A stretch of DNA of 64,000 nucleotides from contig CP136494.1 of the NCBI GenBank assembly GCA_032768795.1, positions 1,364,001 to 1,428,000 of the forward strand, written 5' to 3'. Source of the DNA: Tremella fuciformis. Taxonomy: Eukaryota; Basidiomycota; Tremellomycetes; Tremellales; Tremellaceae. The translations under genes were made by a program, and so were the position numbers. Below, one piece after another: positions 36,134-48,359 of this stretch. A model generated the notes under the pieces. That model was not told the DNA's origin and searched no databases. It was given only the letters and a program-made list of their open reading frames with translations. Each line of letters begins with the position of its first letter. The stretch's first letter is position 1.

Positions 36134-36730
36134 ATGCCAAGCGAGGGAGCAGGGAGAGGCTCAGACCTACGAACAATTGCATACTCGTCCAACAGACCGG
36201 GTCAAATAGATTACTACATACCATCATGCCATGCTATTCTCATCTCTTCCAACTATGTCGACCCGAAGAAAAGGTAAGGTACATTAAGCCGGCGCCACAC
36301 CGCCACACGTTGACTGACGCGCCGGACTGAATTGAATTGAGCAAGCGGTCATTGCGTCTGAGACCCTTGTACTCACTCGGTCGTCATTGCGACCACCACC
36401 ATCTCCCCCTAACAGCCACCCTCGATCGTCTCGTTTGATCTCTCTTGTCCTTCACTTCGAGTTGCTTGTAACACCACACCCCACCCACACCCTATCACAC
36501 ATCACACACCGTTCCTTTTCCCCCGAGAGGTGTCATCGCGACACATTCCTTGTCCCTCGCTTCAAGCGCCGAGCTCCACGTCTCGCATTCACGCGGGGAC
36601 ATCTAGCAACAGTCCCTCTTGCTCCCCAGTTTCAGCGCGACATCCCAATCATCGAGTGAGTGACCCCTCCTCCTTTTACTTTCGCCTCTCCAGAGGGCCA
36701 TCGTCTGACCACCCCCTAGCTCCACTCGGG
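36134..36730. promoter_or_regulatory. SSD1 promoter and leader with probable 5' UTR intron
   Basis: The ~600 bp before the SSD1 ATG are pyrimidine-rich. A GTGAGT at 36656 and a CTGAC...CCCTAG acceptor ending at 36719 would make a 64-bp intron wholly in the leader, 11 bp before the ATG. Yeast SSD1 also has a regulated long leader; here this is inference. Confidence 0.45.
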
Positions 36731-39700
36731 ATGACAGACACCCCTCCCTCGTCCAGCAACGCCGCGACGCTCGCGCCCCCTCCACACCACTCGCGGCCCT
36801 CCTCGGCAGGGTCCAACCGCTCTGCCAACTCGTCGCGCCGCGGCAGGTCCCCTCATCACTCTGTTAACGTCTCGAGGAGCAACTCTGTCTCGTCGCGCGC
36901 GCACTCGGACGCCTCCGGCTCTGCCTCGGCGTCGACGAGCACGCACGCGAACGCAGACAGGGTTAAGAAGTCCGGAGCGACGACAACCATCTCTGGCGGG
37001 CTCACGCTTGGGAACAGGCCGGCCGAGGGCGCGGGCCGGTCGAGAGGCCGTGGAGGCGGTGGGAGGACGAGAGCACAAGGGCAAGGGCAAGGACAGGGCT
37101 CGCAAGGAGTACGATCGGGTTCGACGTCGCCGCAGCCCCCTGCGCAGCCTGCCCCTCCCCCTGCTGCCAACGCCAATGGCCACACCGCGAACGGTGGTGC
37201 CCACGGCGGCCTCGGCACCGCCTCCGGACCCGCCAGCGATGGAGCCCCGAGGTCCATCCACATCAATACCCACCTGTCCAAGACGGCCATCGAAGCGGCG
37301 CGCGATGCCGCCACCATGCAGCACATTGCGCACTCTCCCCCCGGCGATGCCCTCACCAGCCTCCAAAAGATGATCTCGGACTTGAAGGGTTTGCCACCGG
37401 TCGCCAACCCCCCTCCGACGTCGGACGGCTCGTCCGCGCCGGGATCGCGTTCGGCCAGTGGGAGCCACGCCAGAACGGACGCTGCTGGAATCAAGAGCCC
37501 GCCTGCCGTCTCGGCGCCGCTGGCAATACCAGCTTCCTCAGGCGGATCCGCTGGCTCGAAAAAGCTCAAGGCGGATGCTCCGTCCTTCACACCCTCCTTT
37601 CAACCTCAATCAGTCTCCCCAGTCGCATCAGGTCTTTCCATCTCGCCAGTCGCGCCTATGCCTTTGCCAGCATCTGATCAACGCCGAGCTTCCCACGGCG
37701 CCCAGGCGCCACCTCACATCCCGGCTCATCGTCTTTCCTCGTCATCTTCCCAGGTGCGCGCACCCATGGCCAACTTGCCCACCTCGCCGCTGGGCTATGC
37801 CCAGGGGCTGCCCCCGCTCAACTATGGGATGGGGTATCAGAGCAATCTTGGCATGCTATCGGAGGCAACGGACGATGCCTTTGCCCCCCTGTATTCGCAG
37901 GAACAGCTGGCTCAACAGCTGTATGCCCAGTACCAGGCCATTCAGATCCTCCAGGCTCAGCTCGCTGCCAACCAGATTGCACAACAGCAGGTCACACAAC
38001 AGGTCCAACAGCAAGCGCAGCAAGCCGGCGGCTTCATCGCCCCCCGATTCCAGGCTCTCGCACAACAAAGGCTCGCCCAGCAGCAACAGCAGGCCCAACA
38101 GCTTGCCCAAGCCCAAGTCGAGGCACAGCAGCTCTTTGATCTCCAGCAGCAGCAAATGCTGCAACAGCAACAGCAACAGCAGCAGGCGGAAGCTCAGGCG
38201 ATACGCGAGGCAGCTCTTAAGAACCCGCCGCCTGTCTTCGATGAGGATGATGAGCCTAACGTGCTCGGACCTACCGGTAGACCGCAGCTTGCGCCTTCTT
38301 TCACTTTTGGCGCGAAGCAGCCACGACAGCCGACAGTCCCTGTCCGAGACGATACTATCTCCCCCACGTCGCAGCCCATCACTATCAATCGGAGCGAGGG
38401 CATCGGCGGGGCGCAGGCCACCGGTCTTGCTGGTCTTGCCGCGCGTGCTCATAAGCGGACTGGCAGTGATGTTACGCCAGCCATGCAACAGCAGGTAAGC
38501 TGCTCTCGGCACACTCAGGCTCGTCAGGCTTACGTGCAGCTTGAGCTGCAGAGCCAGATCGAAGCCTTGCAGGCCAAGCAGAAGGCCCTCATGCAGGAAG
38601 AGATGGCAGAGCGCGTCTCGCCACTACAGGATCTTAGCACGGTTCTTCAAAACCAGCAGAAGCAGACTCCATCGCAGACCATCGCTCGTCATCGAAGAGT
38701 TCAGTCGAGTCTCCCTTCGGCTAGCTTGCCGGAGGTCTTTGATAACCCGCCCGAACTCCCAGAGGCCAGCATACCTCAACAGACCACTCGAGGTTTTGGC
38801 GAGAATCAAGTCACGACAGGCCACAATCGCCGACACAGTATGAACGCCTTCAACAAGTCTGCGGGGCATGGGCCTGGTTTCAGCATTAGCGGAATGAGTA
38901 GTCTCGGCGATGTGCCAGAAGGTTTGCCAAACAACGGTGGCCACCAGCGCTCAGGCAGCCGAGGCGGCTTCGAGTCGGGCAACTGGCGTAATGGCGGTGC
39001 CATGCCCGGTAGCAACGCGGTCGCAGACCTTGCCGCTGCTCAGGCCCAGCTGCAGTCTCTTGGCCAGTTCCGTGCAGCTGCAGGTGGAGGGCATTCGAAA
39101 ATGGCATCGTTCAGTTTCCCAAATATGCTCCCAAACCTGCTCGCGGCGACCACTCTACAGGCTCCAGCTGGACAAACTCTTTGGCAACAGCAGCAAGCCT
39201 TCCAGATGCAGCTGCAGCAGACCACTCAGGGACCTCAGCGCAAATCTCTCTTCGCCCCTTATCTGCCTCAAACTTCATTGCCCCCTCTTCTCTCCGCTGG
39301 CAAGCTGGTCGTTGGTATTCTTCGAGTCAACAAGAAGAACCGATCAGATGCGTACGTTGCGACGGACGTCCTCGAAGCGGACATCTACATCTGTGGCTCG
39401 AAGGACCGCAACCGGGCTCTCGAAGGCGACATCGTTGCCGTCGAGCTGCTAGACGTCGATGAGGTGTGGTCGACAAAGAAAGACAAAGAAGAGAAGAAAC
39501 GGAAGAAGGAAGAGAACGCAGCGTATGACTTCAAGCCGTCCACATCGGTCGCCAAGAAGCTCGAGAAAAAGAAAGACGATGTCGAAGTGGAAGGTCAAGG
39601 CCTAACGCTTTTTGACGACGAGGAGGTCAACGACGACACGAAGCCAACATATGCCGGTCACGTTGTTGCGGTCGTTGAGCGAATGCCTGGTCAGCTTTTC

Positions 39701-42176
39701 TCGGGACAGCTTGGTGTTCTGCGCCCAAGCTCAGCCGCGACCAAGGAGAAGCAAGAGCTGGAGAGGCGAGAGCGAGAAGGGGACAAGGGAAACAAGCGGA
39801 AGGACGAGAGAGAAGATTCGGAGGCGAAGCCCAAGATCGTATGGTTCAAGCCGACAGACAAACGGGTTCCTCTCATTGCCATCCCCACAGAACAAGCCCC
39901 GACAGACTTTATCGACAACCCCGATACCTACGTCGACCGTCTATTTGTCGCCACGATCAAACGTTGGCCCATCACTTCCCTTCATCCCTTCGGCACGCTC
40001 GTGGAAGAACTGGGTCCGATCGGTGATCCAGAGGTGGAGACGTCTGCTCTGCTCAAGGACTGCAATTTCCCCACCGAGGACTTCTCGGAAGCATCCCTCA
40101 AATGTCTGCCTCCACTGCCATTTTCCATCCCCGAGCGAGAGTACGAGACCCGAACAGATCTGCGGAGCGAGCGAGTGTTCACCATCGATCCGCCAACAGC
40201 CAAAGACTTGGACGACGCCTTGTCGATCAAGCGCAATGACGATGGCAATTACCTGGTGGGAGTGCACATTGCGGATGTCTCATACTTTGGTATGCCATTT
40301 CCCTCCAGCTAACACGTGCTTTGACTCACTTCTACAGTCAAGACCAATACCGCTCTCGACCGGGAGGCGCGGAAACGCGCGACATCAGTCTATCTGGTGC
40401 AGCGAGCGGTTCCGATGCTTCCACCGCAGTTATCCGAAGAGCTCTGTGCCCTTCGACCCCACGAGGATCGATTGACTTTCTCGGCCATGTTCATCATCGA
40501 CAAGAACGGACATCTCTTGGACAAGTCTTTTGGGCGATCCATCATCAAGCGAGTCAACTTTCCCTGTCAGATAGTGCTGACGGTGCAGATCGTGTGGCAA
40601 ATTGGCGTATGGTGATGCGCAAAGGGTTCTCAATGGAGACTCGCTGCCCTCGGGCAAGATCTCGGGTCATTCGTCCACTGATGTTGAATCGGATTTGCGC
40701 GCGTTACACGTGCGTATTCATTCTGCTAATCTGCCACTGGTGTTGAGAATCAGTCTATTGCCCAAACTCTGCGTCAGAGGCGATTGGACGGCGGCGCGAT
40801 GACATCAAACAAGCACAGAGTCGCTTTCGTGCTGGATGACGAGGGCCGACCAGTGGATTGTGCGGCGCAGAACCGGATCGAAGCCAACATCTTAGTGGAA
40901 GAGTTCATGTTGCTTGCCAATGTTTCGGTGGCTCAACTGATCGCGCACGGCTTGCCCGAACAGGCTTTATTGAGACGACATGAGCCTCCGATTGAGCGCA
41001 GACTCGTGAGTGAAGTGGAAAATATAGGGGTCCCAGCTTATGTGGCAGGAGGGCTTTGCGAAACGCGCTCATAAGCTCGGATACGACTTTGATGGCTCTT
41101 CAGCAGCCGCGTTGCAGAAGTCTTTTGACTCTGTTCAGGACACCGATGTCCTCATTTGTCTCGAACTCTTGAAGAAGAAATCGATGCAGCGGTCAGTTCT
41201 TGACTCACGAGTTCCGTCTCCAAGCTGATTGTGTAGCGCGCGATACTTCTGTACGGGCATGCTCGACATTGCCAAGTACTCTCACTGGGCACTCAACACC
41301 CCGCTCTACACCCATTTCTCGTCCCCGATCCGCCGTTACGCCGATGTTCTCGTACATCGCATGCTGGATGCTTGTCTTGCGAGTCGTAGGTGGAGAAAAC
41401 ATGCGTACGAATTGTGTCTGAATCGCAGCCAATCCTAGCGATGTCAAATTTCTCATGGACCGCGACGCTGTGGCGAAATGTGCTCAGCAGTGCAACATGA
41501 AGAAAGCCTCGGCCAAGCTGGCGGAGGAGCAGTCCATTCACTTGCACCTGTGCATGCTGATCCACGATCTTACGGAGAAGTACGGACCGGTCATCCGAGA
41601 AGGTCGGGTTCTTGGCGTGCTCGACGCGGCATTTGATGTCTTCATCGTGAGCAACCCACTCGATGGGCTTTCCCAGCTGACGCTTCAGCCCGAATTCGGC
41701 ATCGAGAAACGAGTCCACGTTGACAAGATGCCGATCAGCAACTCTGTTTTCGATGAGCACAAAGATATCTTGTCACTGTACTGGACGAATCAGGATGTTC
41801 TGTCTTTCTTGGCGGAGACGATGGACGACCCTCACCTGGAGAAGATCAAGGCTCTGGGCGATCGACATGCAGCTGGGCACTCGACCCGCTCTGCGGATGC
41901 TGCAAAGCTGTTCGACGGGGGCTCGTATTCTGCGCCATCACCGGCGACTAGCGTGCAGTATGCTAAATCCGCGAGCCGATCGGCGCTCGAATTCGACGGA
42001 TTGCGCATCAGCGGCGAGCACAAGATCCAGGATGTAAGGGAGTTGATGAAGATTCCCGTGATCATCACCAGTGACATGACAAAGAGCCCGCCAGTGCTCG
42101 TGGTCTACGCCTGTGAGTCGTCTGGGGGATCGGACGACTACGACTGACTCGTGCAGGCAATCCTTACGCCAAGTGA
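36731..42176 (+). CDS. SSD1: Ssd1-type RNB-domain RNA-binding translational regulator
   Basis: Eight exons (36731-40289, 40338-40548, 40589-40709, 40754-41005, 41049-41191, 41237-41385, 41429-42112, 42157-42176) give 1,712 residues. A long disordered N-terminus includes a Gln-rich prion-like tract (37900-38220). Three HxRxxS Cbk1/NDR-kinase sites (S579, S659, S703) and a [FY]xFP docking motif F794-S-F-P797 precede cold-shock-like domains. The RNB domain follows, with [10 protein letters not shown] (Asp1153, 1159, 1161, 1162), [11 protein letters not shown] and [13 protein letters not shown]. It ends NPYAK. Known role: Ssd1 binds mRNAs for cell-wall proteins, represses them, and is switched by Cbk1. 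Intron 2 uses a GC donor. A possible 24-33 bp in-frame intron at 38494 is unresolved. Confidence 0.94.
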
Positions 42177-42329
42177 GACTGGAAGAAGCATCGCCATCAG
42201 CATTGACCAACTTGTCCATACATGCCATCTACACCAGCTAGCCTCGGCGCTTGGAGACGACCCATTCTTGTCATTGAGAAGAAAAAGAGCATTTGAAATA
42301 TGCATGAGATCGCCGTGTACGTGCGTGCG

Positions 42330-42700
42330 TCACCAGTACTGTCCCACCATGTACCCGTACGGATTCCCATACCCAATCCCGAGGTTGTGCATGCCCATCA
42401 TTCCCATCCCCACGCCCATGCCGGGGAACCAAGGATTGTACGGTCCGAGCCCGTATGCGAAGGGGTTCATCATGCCTTGCAGCTGCAGCGGGTACGAGGA
42501 GATGCACGGCCCGGCCGGTGTGGGCATGAGCGGGTTGCCGGCGTACACGTTCATGCTCGTCGCGTGCCTGCGCTCAGCTGCTTGCCGACCACTGCAGAGA
42601 GAGAGAGACGCACGGACCGTCCTACGGGCTGCGAGCCGACGGCGACTGTGGAATGTGGGAGTAAGAGTGGGGACGACATCTCGCCCGATCCCGTCTTCAT
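42330..42700 (-). CDS. Small Met/Gly/Pro/Tyr-rich protein, uncertain gene
   Basis: An open frame at 42330-42554 encodes a 74-residue tail rich in Met, Gly, Pro and Tyr (GMGVGMGMMG, NPYGYMVGQYW), a composition unlikely by chance. An upstream segment from ATG 42700 (or 42679) can be joined by a short intron whose acceptor follows a (CT)n tract near 42600; several donor/acceptor pairs fit. It lies in the narrow gap between the SSD1 and API5 stop codons. No family recognised. It could also be unspliced 3' UTR sequence of API5 read by chance. Confidence 0.3.
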
Positions 42701-42889
42701 TGTTCTCAGATGTCCCGCAAGCACGCTACGACGCAAAGGAGCCAGACTAGTATGCCGATCTTCTCCTCTTCTCTGCTTGTCATGGTCCCTTTGTCCGTCT
42801 ACTGTACGCCACAGAGCCACGCACGACTGGTGACACGTTGTACCCGTATCAAGATAAGGGATGCATGCTGCTTTGCCGGAGGCGGTGCG

Positions 42890-45700
42890 CTAGCGTTTCT
42901 GTGGCGACCTGCGTCGAGCCTTACCAGGCCTCACGATCTGCGCGCGTCCCAGCCCCACGCCTTGCGATTGTGCTTGCCCTCCCCAGCCCGCCGTCTTCTG
43001 CACGTCCATATCCACCTCGGCAGAGCGCTGGGGCAAGACAAAGTCGAATACCTCCTCGGCGGGCTTGGCCTCGAAGCCGCGCCCTTTGCGCACGACGCCC
43101 TGATCATCGTCGACGTCGTCGACCATCGCCATATCGTGCTGTGAGGTCGATGGCAGCAATTCGGTCTGGATGATGGACGGGTGGATCACGGAGCGGGTAC
43201 TGCGGATTGAGAGGCCGGACGAAGACGCAGGCGCTGTCGTGCGGATGTTGAACGGCGTGGTGGTCGCGGGTGTGCTCGATGCGGGCGGTAAAGAAGATTG
43301 GGACGATGATCGGCCCATGATGGAGAACGTCTGAGATGGCGTCATCGAGGTGCCCGGCGGTACTCTGGACGGAGTGCCGTTCCCCAGTCGGTCAAGCAAA
43401 GACCGCCTATTTTCCCCACCAGGCTGTGGTGTGTCCAGAGTGGACTTGGGGCTCTCGCGAGGTCGCTTGGATCCTCGCGCTTCGTCCGCTGCCGGACCGT
43501 TACCGGTACTCGCGTCTGCTTGTCCGCCAAGGCGAGACAACAACGACGGCCCGGTTGACGGAGAAACATTCTGGGCCGACGGCGGCAACGGGTCCTCTCT
43601 CGGTCGCTTGGCAGATCCCGAAGCAGTCCTCATGCCGATTCTGTCAGCTAGTGAGGTCGGTCTTGAGGGGCCGGTCGAGGACGAATTGGGGATCGGTACC
43701 GGCTGAGCGGGGGTTGTCAGGGGTCGACCGCCATTCGCCGTGGGATGATCTCCTATAGACTCGATCCGCCCAGGTTCTTGGGGCTGTTGTGCCGATGCGG
43801 AGATCCGCATCAGCAGACTGGGAGTCGTGGGAGGTTCGGTGGAGGGAGGAATGAGCGTGTCAGATTGTACTGGCTTCTGAGCCGATCTGGGAACAAGAGT
43901 TTCCTCGGGAAAGGAAGTTCTGGGGATTTTGGGTGAAGGCGGAGATGGTTTGACGGCTGCAAGAGCGCCATTCGGCTGAGTGGGCCGGGCGCTTGATGGT
44001 CCCGAAGGGAGAGCAGGACGCTGTAGTGGTCGCGAGGGACCAGCAGGCGGTGGCCGCTCTCGATCGCTTCTAGGACCCGTAGGAGGCAAAGATGGTCGAC
44101 CTCTCGGGGGTGACATCTTCGCCGGCGCCAGTGGTTCTGGTTCCCAAGAGGGAAAGATCTTGATCGCCTTTTGACGATCGTCACCAAGAATCTGTCCATC
44201 AGGTACCGTCGCACGATGGTGCAAGGCGAACGTACTTTAGCCATCTCATGGACGTTCAACCAAGTCCGGGACGAGGTCGAATGCCGCTGAGTCGAACGCG
44301 AAAGCTGCAGAGCCTCTCGTGCGAATTCGGAAAGTGCCCGAGCGTCGGTCGGCTTTACATACGTCCTGCGGTCTTTCTGGCACGTCAGAGCCCGTTACCC
44401 TGTAGGCCCGAGCCGACTGACGGAGAGAAGCAGCGAGTACACGCTGTAGAGCACAATTTCGACGGTCGGGGCAAGGTTAGTTTGTGTGCGCGGCTTTGCC
44501 CAGCTGATCTGATCGCCTTAGCTCAAACATACCGTTTCGAGGGAGACTGACAAGAAATGCGCTAAGAATGGTGGAACAGAATTGCGGCAACACCTTGGCC
44601 TCGGTAAGGTCGGTGTCTCCTTTCCGACTGGATCGCCAAGCATCGATCACCCCCGGGACCCATCCCTTCAGTCGTTCGATGACCGCCCGCCCAACGTCGT
44701 CCGCATCCATAGCCATGCCTACTACCGCACTGCCATGCGCAGCGAGGAAAGCCAGTGCCGCTCGAGCATCCACAAGTCCAGTCCTTTGTGTCAAGTCGGC
44801 GAACAGCCTGACGAAAGGCGCCGCGAGCGCCTGCGGACTGCCGTGATGCAAGCTTGCAGTGAGGCGCTTGCAAAAGTCGGTCGCTCTCTCTTCCGTGGCA
44901 TTCCGCCCGGAGATGGTCGATAGGGGTACGAGCAGAGCCAAGACCTGCCTGGTCTCGGCCAGCGCGCATGTCGGCAGCGCCGAGATGAAGCCGTCCCGGA
45001 AGACATGCTCAGCCTCGACGTTGTTGCCCGACGCGAGGATGTCCGCTCTTTGCTGGACGGACTGCTCGAGGAAGTCCAGGATATTTCGCCGGGAAGCCCC
45101 CGTCTCGTCCTCCGAACCCTTGCAGTCGTCCGCCATGATCCCAAAGACTTCGGCGGGATCGACATTCATGAGCGTGTACAGGGCGTCGCGCACATACTTG
45201 AGCTCGCGAGGTGCTGCACAAATCAGCCGCACGTGCCAAGTATCATTGAGAAGACTTGCGGCACTCGAGAAGCTGAAGAAGCACCCCGGCGTTCCCTCTG
45301 ACCCATCTCGGTTCTGCTTTGGCAGTGGTTCCGAGGCCCTTTATACCGACGATACGCGTCTGGAATAAGCAATGCATAAGGTCTCGCAATAGGAGTAGGC
45401 AGACCTTTTCGTCGTCGTCCTCGCACAGGTCCAGGATGACATCCACCGCTCTATCCTGAAGGTCCGGGAACTGGGCGAAGTATTTGTGGATGTACGTCCC
45501 GAACAGACTTTTACATCTCTCCGAAGCATACGTCGGTAGCTCGATCAGCTGCTCCACCAGGGCTCGCCTCTGCGCTTGTCAGCTGTATACACCCAGGTGA
45601 TGTCGCGACTCGCCGCCTCGGGTGTAGAAGCGGGTCCGGTGGCAGCGGTGACGAGCTTGACCGCTCTCTCATACGCCTCGTCAGCGGCGGTCGGAGGCAT
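42890..45700 (-). CDS. API5: API5/AAC-11 homologue with long disordered C-terminus
   Basis: Seven exons (about 45594-45700, 45405-45549, 45260-45359, 44552-45213, 44422-44508, 44236-44376, 42890-44191), about 847 residues. The N-terminal half is the helical-repeat API5 fold: YIHKYFAQFPDLQDRAVDVI-LDLCEDDDEK matches the conserved FxxHFPEL..LDLCEDED region, then WVRGNAGVLLQLL and PRELKYVRDALYTLM. The C-terminal ~430 residues are Pro/Ser/Arg-rich, contain repeated LxxRLG..D and KRPRE/KRPREDP motifs, and end in RRRSPQKR, suggesting nuclear RNA or chromatin work. API5 in animals blocks apoptosis and takes part in mRNA export; its role in fungi is unclear. The third intron is GC-AG. The exact acceptor of the first intron is uncertain by a few codons. 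Confidence 0.85.
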
Positions 45701-46814
45701 GTCGAGCCCAGCCCACACGCGAAGAGTCTCTCCGCGCTAGATTACTGCTGATGCTGACATGGATACAACGAGGAATGGCGAGACAAATGCAGAGACGTTC
45801 TTGATGCCGAAAATGCACAGACCCGTCTCATTGCTCATTGTCCGGAGCCGAAACTAGGTAGATCGTGCAGGAAAGTGCGCGATAGGGCGTAGCTCGTTAT
45901 TTCAATTCTTTTTTAGCTCTGAATTTCTAATCAGGTATTCAAGTTATTGGTTCTCAGGCAATTTGGAAAACCTAATGCAATTCCTTGTTCTTTGGTTCCG
46001 TTAGACATGGGGGGGTGGGACACCCCCCCAAGACCCCCCCTTGCGCCTAGCGGCGCAGCCATCGCAGCCCTTACGGGTCAAGCATCCGGCAAAGCCGGAT
46101 GTACTGTAGAACATTGATTAGTTGCAAGCTAAAGCACTTCATCAAGAGATGCGCAAGTGCTTGTTGGGCATGCTAGGCTGATCAGATGATCATAGGCATG
46201 CCAAGCTGGTCACAGGGGCTATGTCACAGCTGCCACCTGGCAAGCCTATTGCAGTCTTGTCAGACTTGCGCTATTGTAACCATTTTGGTGCAATGATAGG
46301 GCAGGGTATGGCAGTAGCTATGTAGGCGATTGGTTCTGCTACAGAGATCATTCCATGCATCAGCCTCATGCATAGATCTTTATTCTCTGATGAAAGGCAA
46401 TTTGGCAAGGACACAATGCATATTAGGATTGTGCTGATGAAATCAGAATGGCCGGAATTTTCTTATTTAATTCCCCCATTTACCGTTTTCGTTCCAGGGA
46501 CACCCGCAGAAATTCGCCCCGTAAGAGCTACGCTGATCATCGTCAACCCCGAAACAGCTCTTGATGCTATTGCCTTCCTCTCACATGATGCATACATCAC
46601 ATTTCCCGACCAAACACAGTCGTGCTTGCGCATGTACCAGAAGGTCAACGCGATACGGGAGCACGGATTGAATGAGGCAGGGTCCAGAATACATTTATCC
46701 TTGAGCAGCGGGGTCACCTTCCTCAGATGCTCTGACGATGGTTTGTCCTCAAGGAGAGCACGATGAGCTGCACCAGTCCGTCATTATATCAAAGCGTCAC
46801 ACATCCTATGTGGT
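45701..46814. other. Intergenic with repeat copy B
   Basis: Contains the API5 promoter (about 150 bp), repeat copy B (listed separately) and about 270 bp of unassigned sequence before the bS21m stop codon. No further gene seen. Confidence 0.5.
45853..46540. repeat. Dispersed repeat, copy B
   Basis: Shares with copy A, in the same order and orientation, ACTAGGTAgATCGTGCAG, GTGCGCGATAGGGCGTAGC, GGTTCTCAGG, CCGTTAGA with a C/G-run, TTGCGCCT, CAAGCATCCGGC, GGTGCAATGATAG, AGCTATGTAGG.GATTGG, CATCAGCCTCATGCAT, GGAATTTT, CCCCCATTT and CCCGTAAGAGCTACGC. Shorter than copy A because it lacks the duplicated block. A CCGGC-AAA-GCCGG hairpin occurs near 46086. No coding capacity recognised. Confidence 0.7.
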
Positions 46815-47493
46815 CTAGCCCCTGTTCCGTATCGTCTGCACCAGCTTGACCTTCTCGCGGATCTGAAAATCAGCATCTCTAGAATTGGGGCCTTGCACCA
46901 AATGTGGCTTTGTCGCGGAACTCATGAACAGCCCGATACAGAGGATGGAGAGTTGTAACAAATCAACGCACCAGCTCCTGGAATCGCCTTCTATGACGCT
47001 CGCTCTGCTTTCGGTTCCTCCGAATGCTCGGCTTCTCGTAGAACTCGGCCAGCCTGAGCTCCTTTTTCACCCCTGTCCGCGTCATCTGGCCCTGCAACTG
47101 CTTATATCGCTGTGCGAGGGAGGATTTGATGTCTACCGGTAGAGATCGGCCCGAATATTGGTTGCCAGGGACTTGGAGGTACGCCTTGGCGGTGGACCCG
47201 CTACGCGTGGGGTTCCCAGAGAGCCTTGTCCACCATAAGAGGTCATCGTCGCTTTTCTTGTTCTTGATCGCGAGATCGGCCAGCGCTTGTAAGGCACTGG
47301 TGTGCGAGTCGCTGCTTCCGGGCGTGCTGAATGCGTTGACCGGGCCGCTGAGAGTTTCGGGAGAGCTCGAGTTCGAAGTAGGCGGGGCGGTCGAGTTGTT
47401 GCGACGGGCTGCCCGTGCGATGGCGGGCAGTCGAGAGGATGCTGGGCGGGAAGACGACGCTAGCCGGGCCGTGCTGGCAAGGAACGACCACAT
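46815..47493 (-). CDS. MRP21: Mitochondrial small-subunit ribosomal protein bS21m
   Basis: Two exons, 46972-47493 and 46815-46862, give 189 residues. The N-terminus [20 protein letters not shown] is a mitochondrial presequence: Arg/Ser/Ala-rich, no acidic residues. The C-terminus carries the bS21 signature: GVKKELRLAEFYEKPSIRRNRKQ-type basic helix, then after a 109-bp intron IREKVKLVQTIRNRG. Without the second exon the protein would stop just before the conserved KKV helix, which supports the splice. It binds the mitochondrial 15S-type rRNA platform near the anti-Shine-Dalgarno end. It shares an 866-bp divergent region with DUR3. Confidence 0.9.
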
Positions 47494-48359
47494 TGTCGCC
47501 TGTGTGCGTGGATGTAAGGCAGAGATGGTCCTCGACGCATACTTGCAAGCAACTTTCAGGCCCGAACCCAATCCCACGTGCTTTTTATGCGAGCGGTAGT
47601 ATCCGTATCAAACTCCCCTTGCCAGGCACCTCCTTCTATGAGCCAATCAAGTGCCAAGATATGATCTCGTCTCTTCGTCTTGAACTTTCTGCCTGCACTG
47701 TCATACAAACGGAAGACACTCGCAACTCTTCACTATGCTCTGGCATCCACTCTATAGCTTCACATCGGTGGTCTCGACTCATAATCCTCAGCTCGCCGCA
47801 GTCGACAACAGACCCAGGGACCCCATCCCCCCCTGACGGCTCCTCTCGCATTCCTTATCTGCCCCACATTTACCCGCGCCGTACTCGCGCGCAATAGACT
47901 TTTCGCTTTCCAAATGGTCGAATCACATGCTGTCATCTCTCTAGAGACACTTGTTAGTGCCGCGCCATCCCCGTATCATTGACGATATCATGGGACACGG
48001 CCTATCACAACCTCGTTTCGCTCACGGAATGCTGCTAAACTTTGCGTTGCTCTCCGCTACAACAGTGCCTGAAGGCAACGATGGCGGGGGAACAGCCAAT
48101 GGGTCGCATGAGCAGTATCAACGGCGCCCCGCCTGATATGGGTGTCTGGGAACGGATTGTCCATTTGGGACGCTTGATACAATGTGGAGAGGATGTGGTT
48201 GGTTCGTCAGCTACCTAGGGGGAGCCATAGGGAGGTTCCTGATCCATCACTTGTCCGCTTCTCTCTCGCTTCCCGCATACTTATATCTCATCAACTGAGA
48301 AGCGGTCGCTCGTTTTCCCTTCACCCGACAAACTGTCACACGAGCAAGAGCAGCACATT
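47494..48359. promoter_or_regulatory. Divergent bS21m/DUR3 promoter
   Basis: No gene seen. A CTTATC (GATAAG on the minus strand) at 47854-47859 fits a GATA-factor site, as expected for nitrogen control of a urea permease, but a single hexamer is weak evidence. The last 100 bp before the DUR3 ATG are pyrimidine-rich. Confidence 0.35.

Noticed and set aside
44504..44535. A 16-nt micro-intron in API5 (GTATGT ... CTAAG).
   Set aside because: A 43-nt intron with GTCAGT donor and ATCAG acceptor (44509-44551) gives the same downstream frame and typical size.
45571..45593. A 23-nt micro-intron in API5 (GTGTAT ... CGCAG).
   Set aside because: The same frame is obtained with a normal 41-44 nt intron using the same donor and a later acceptor.
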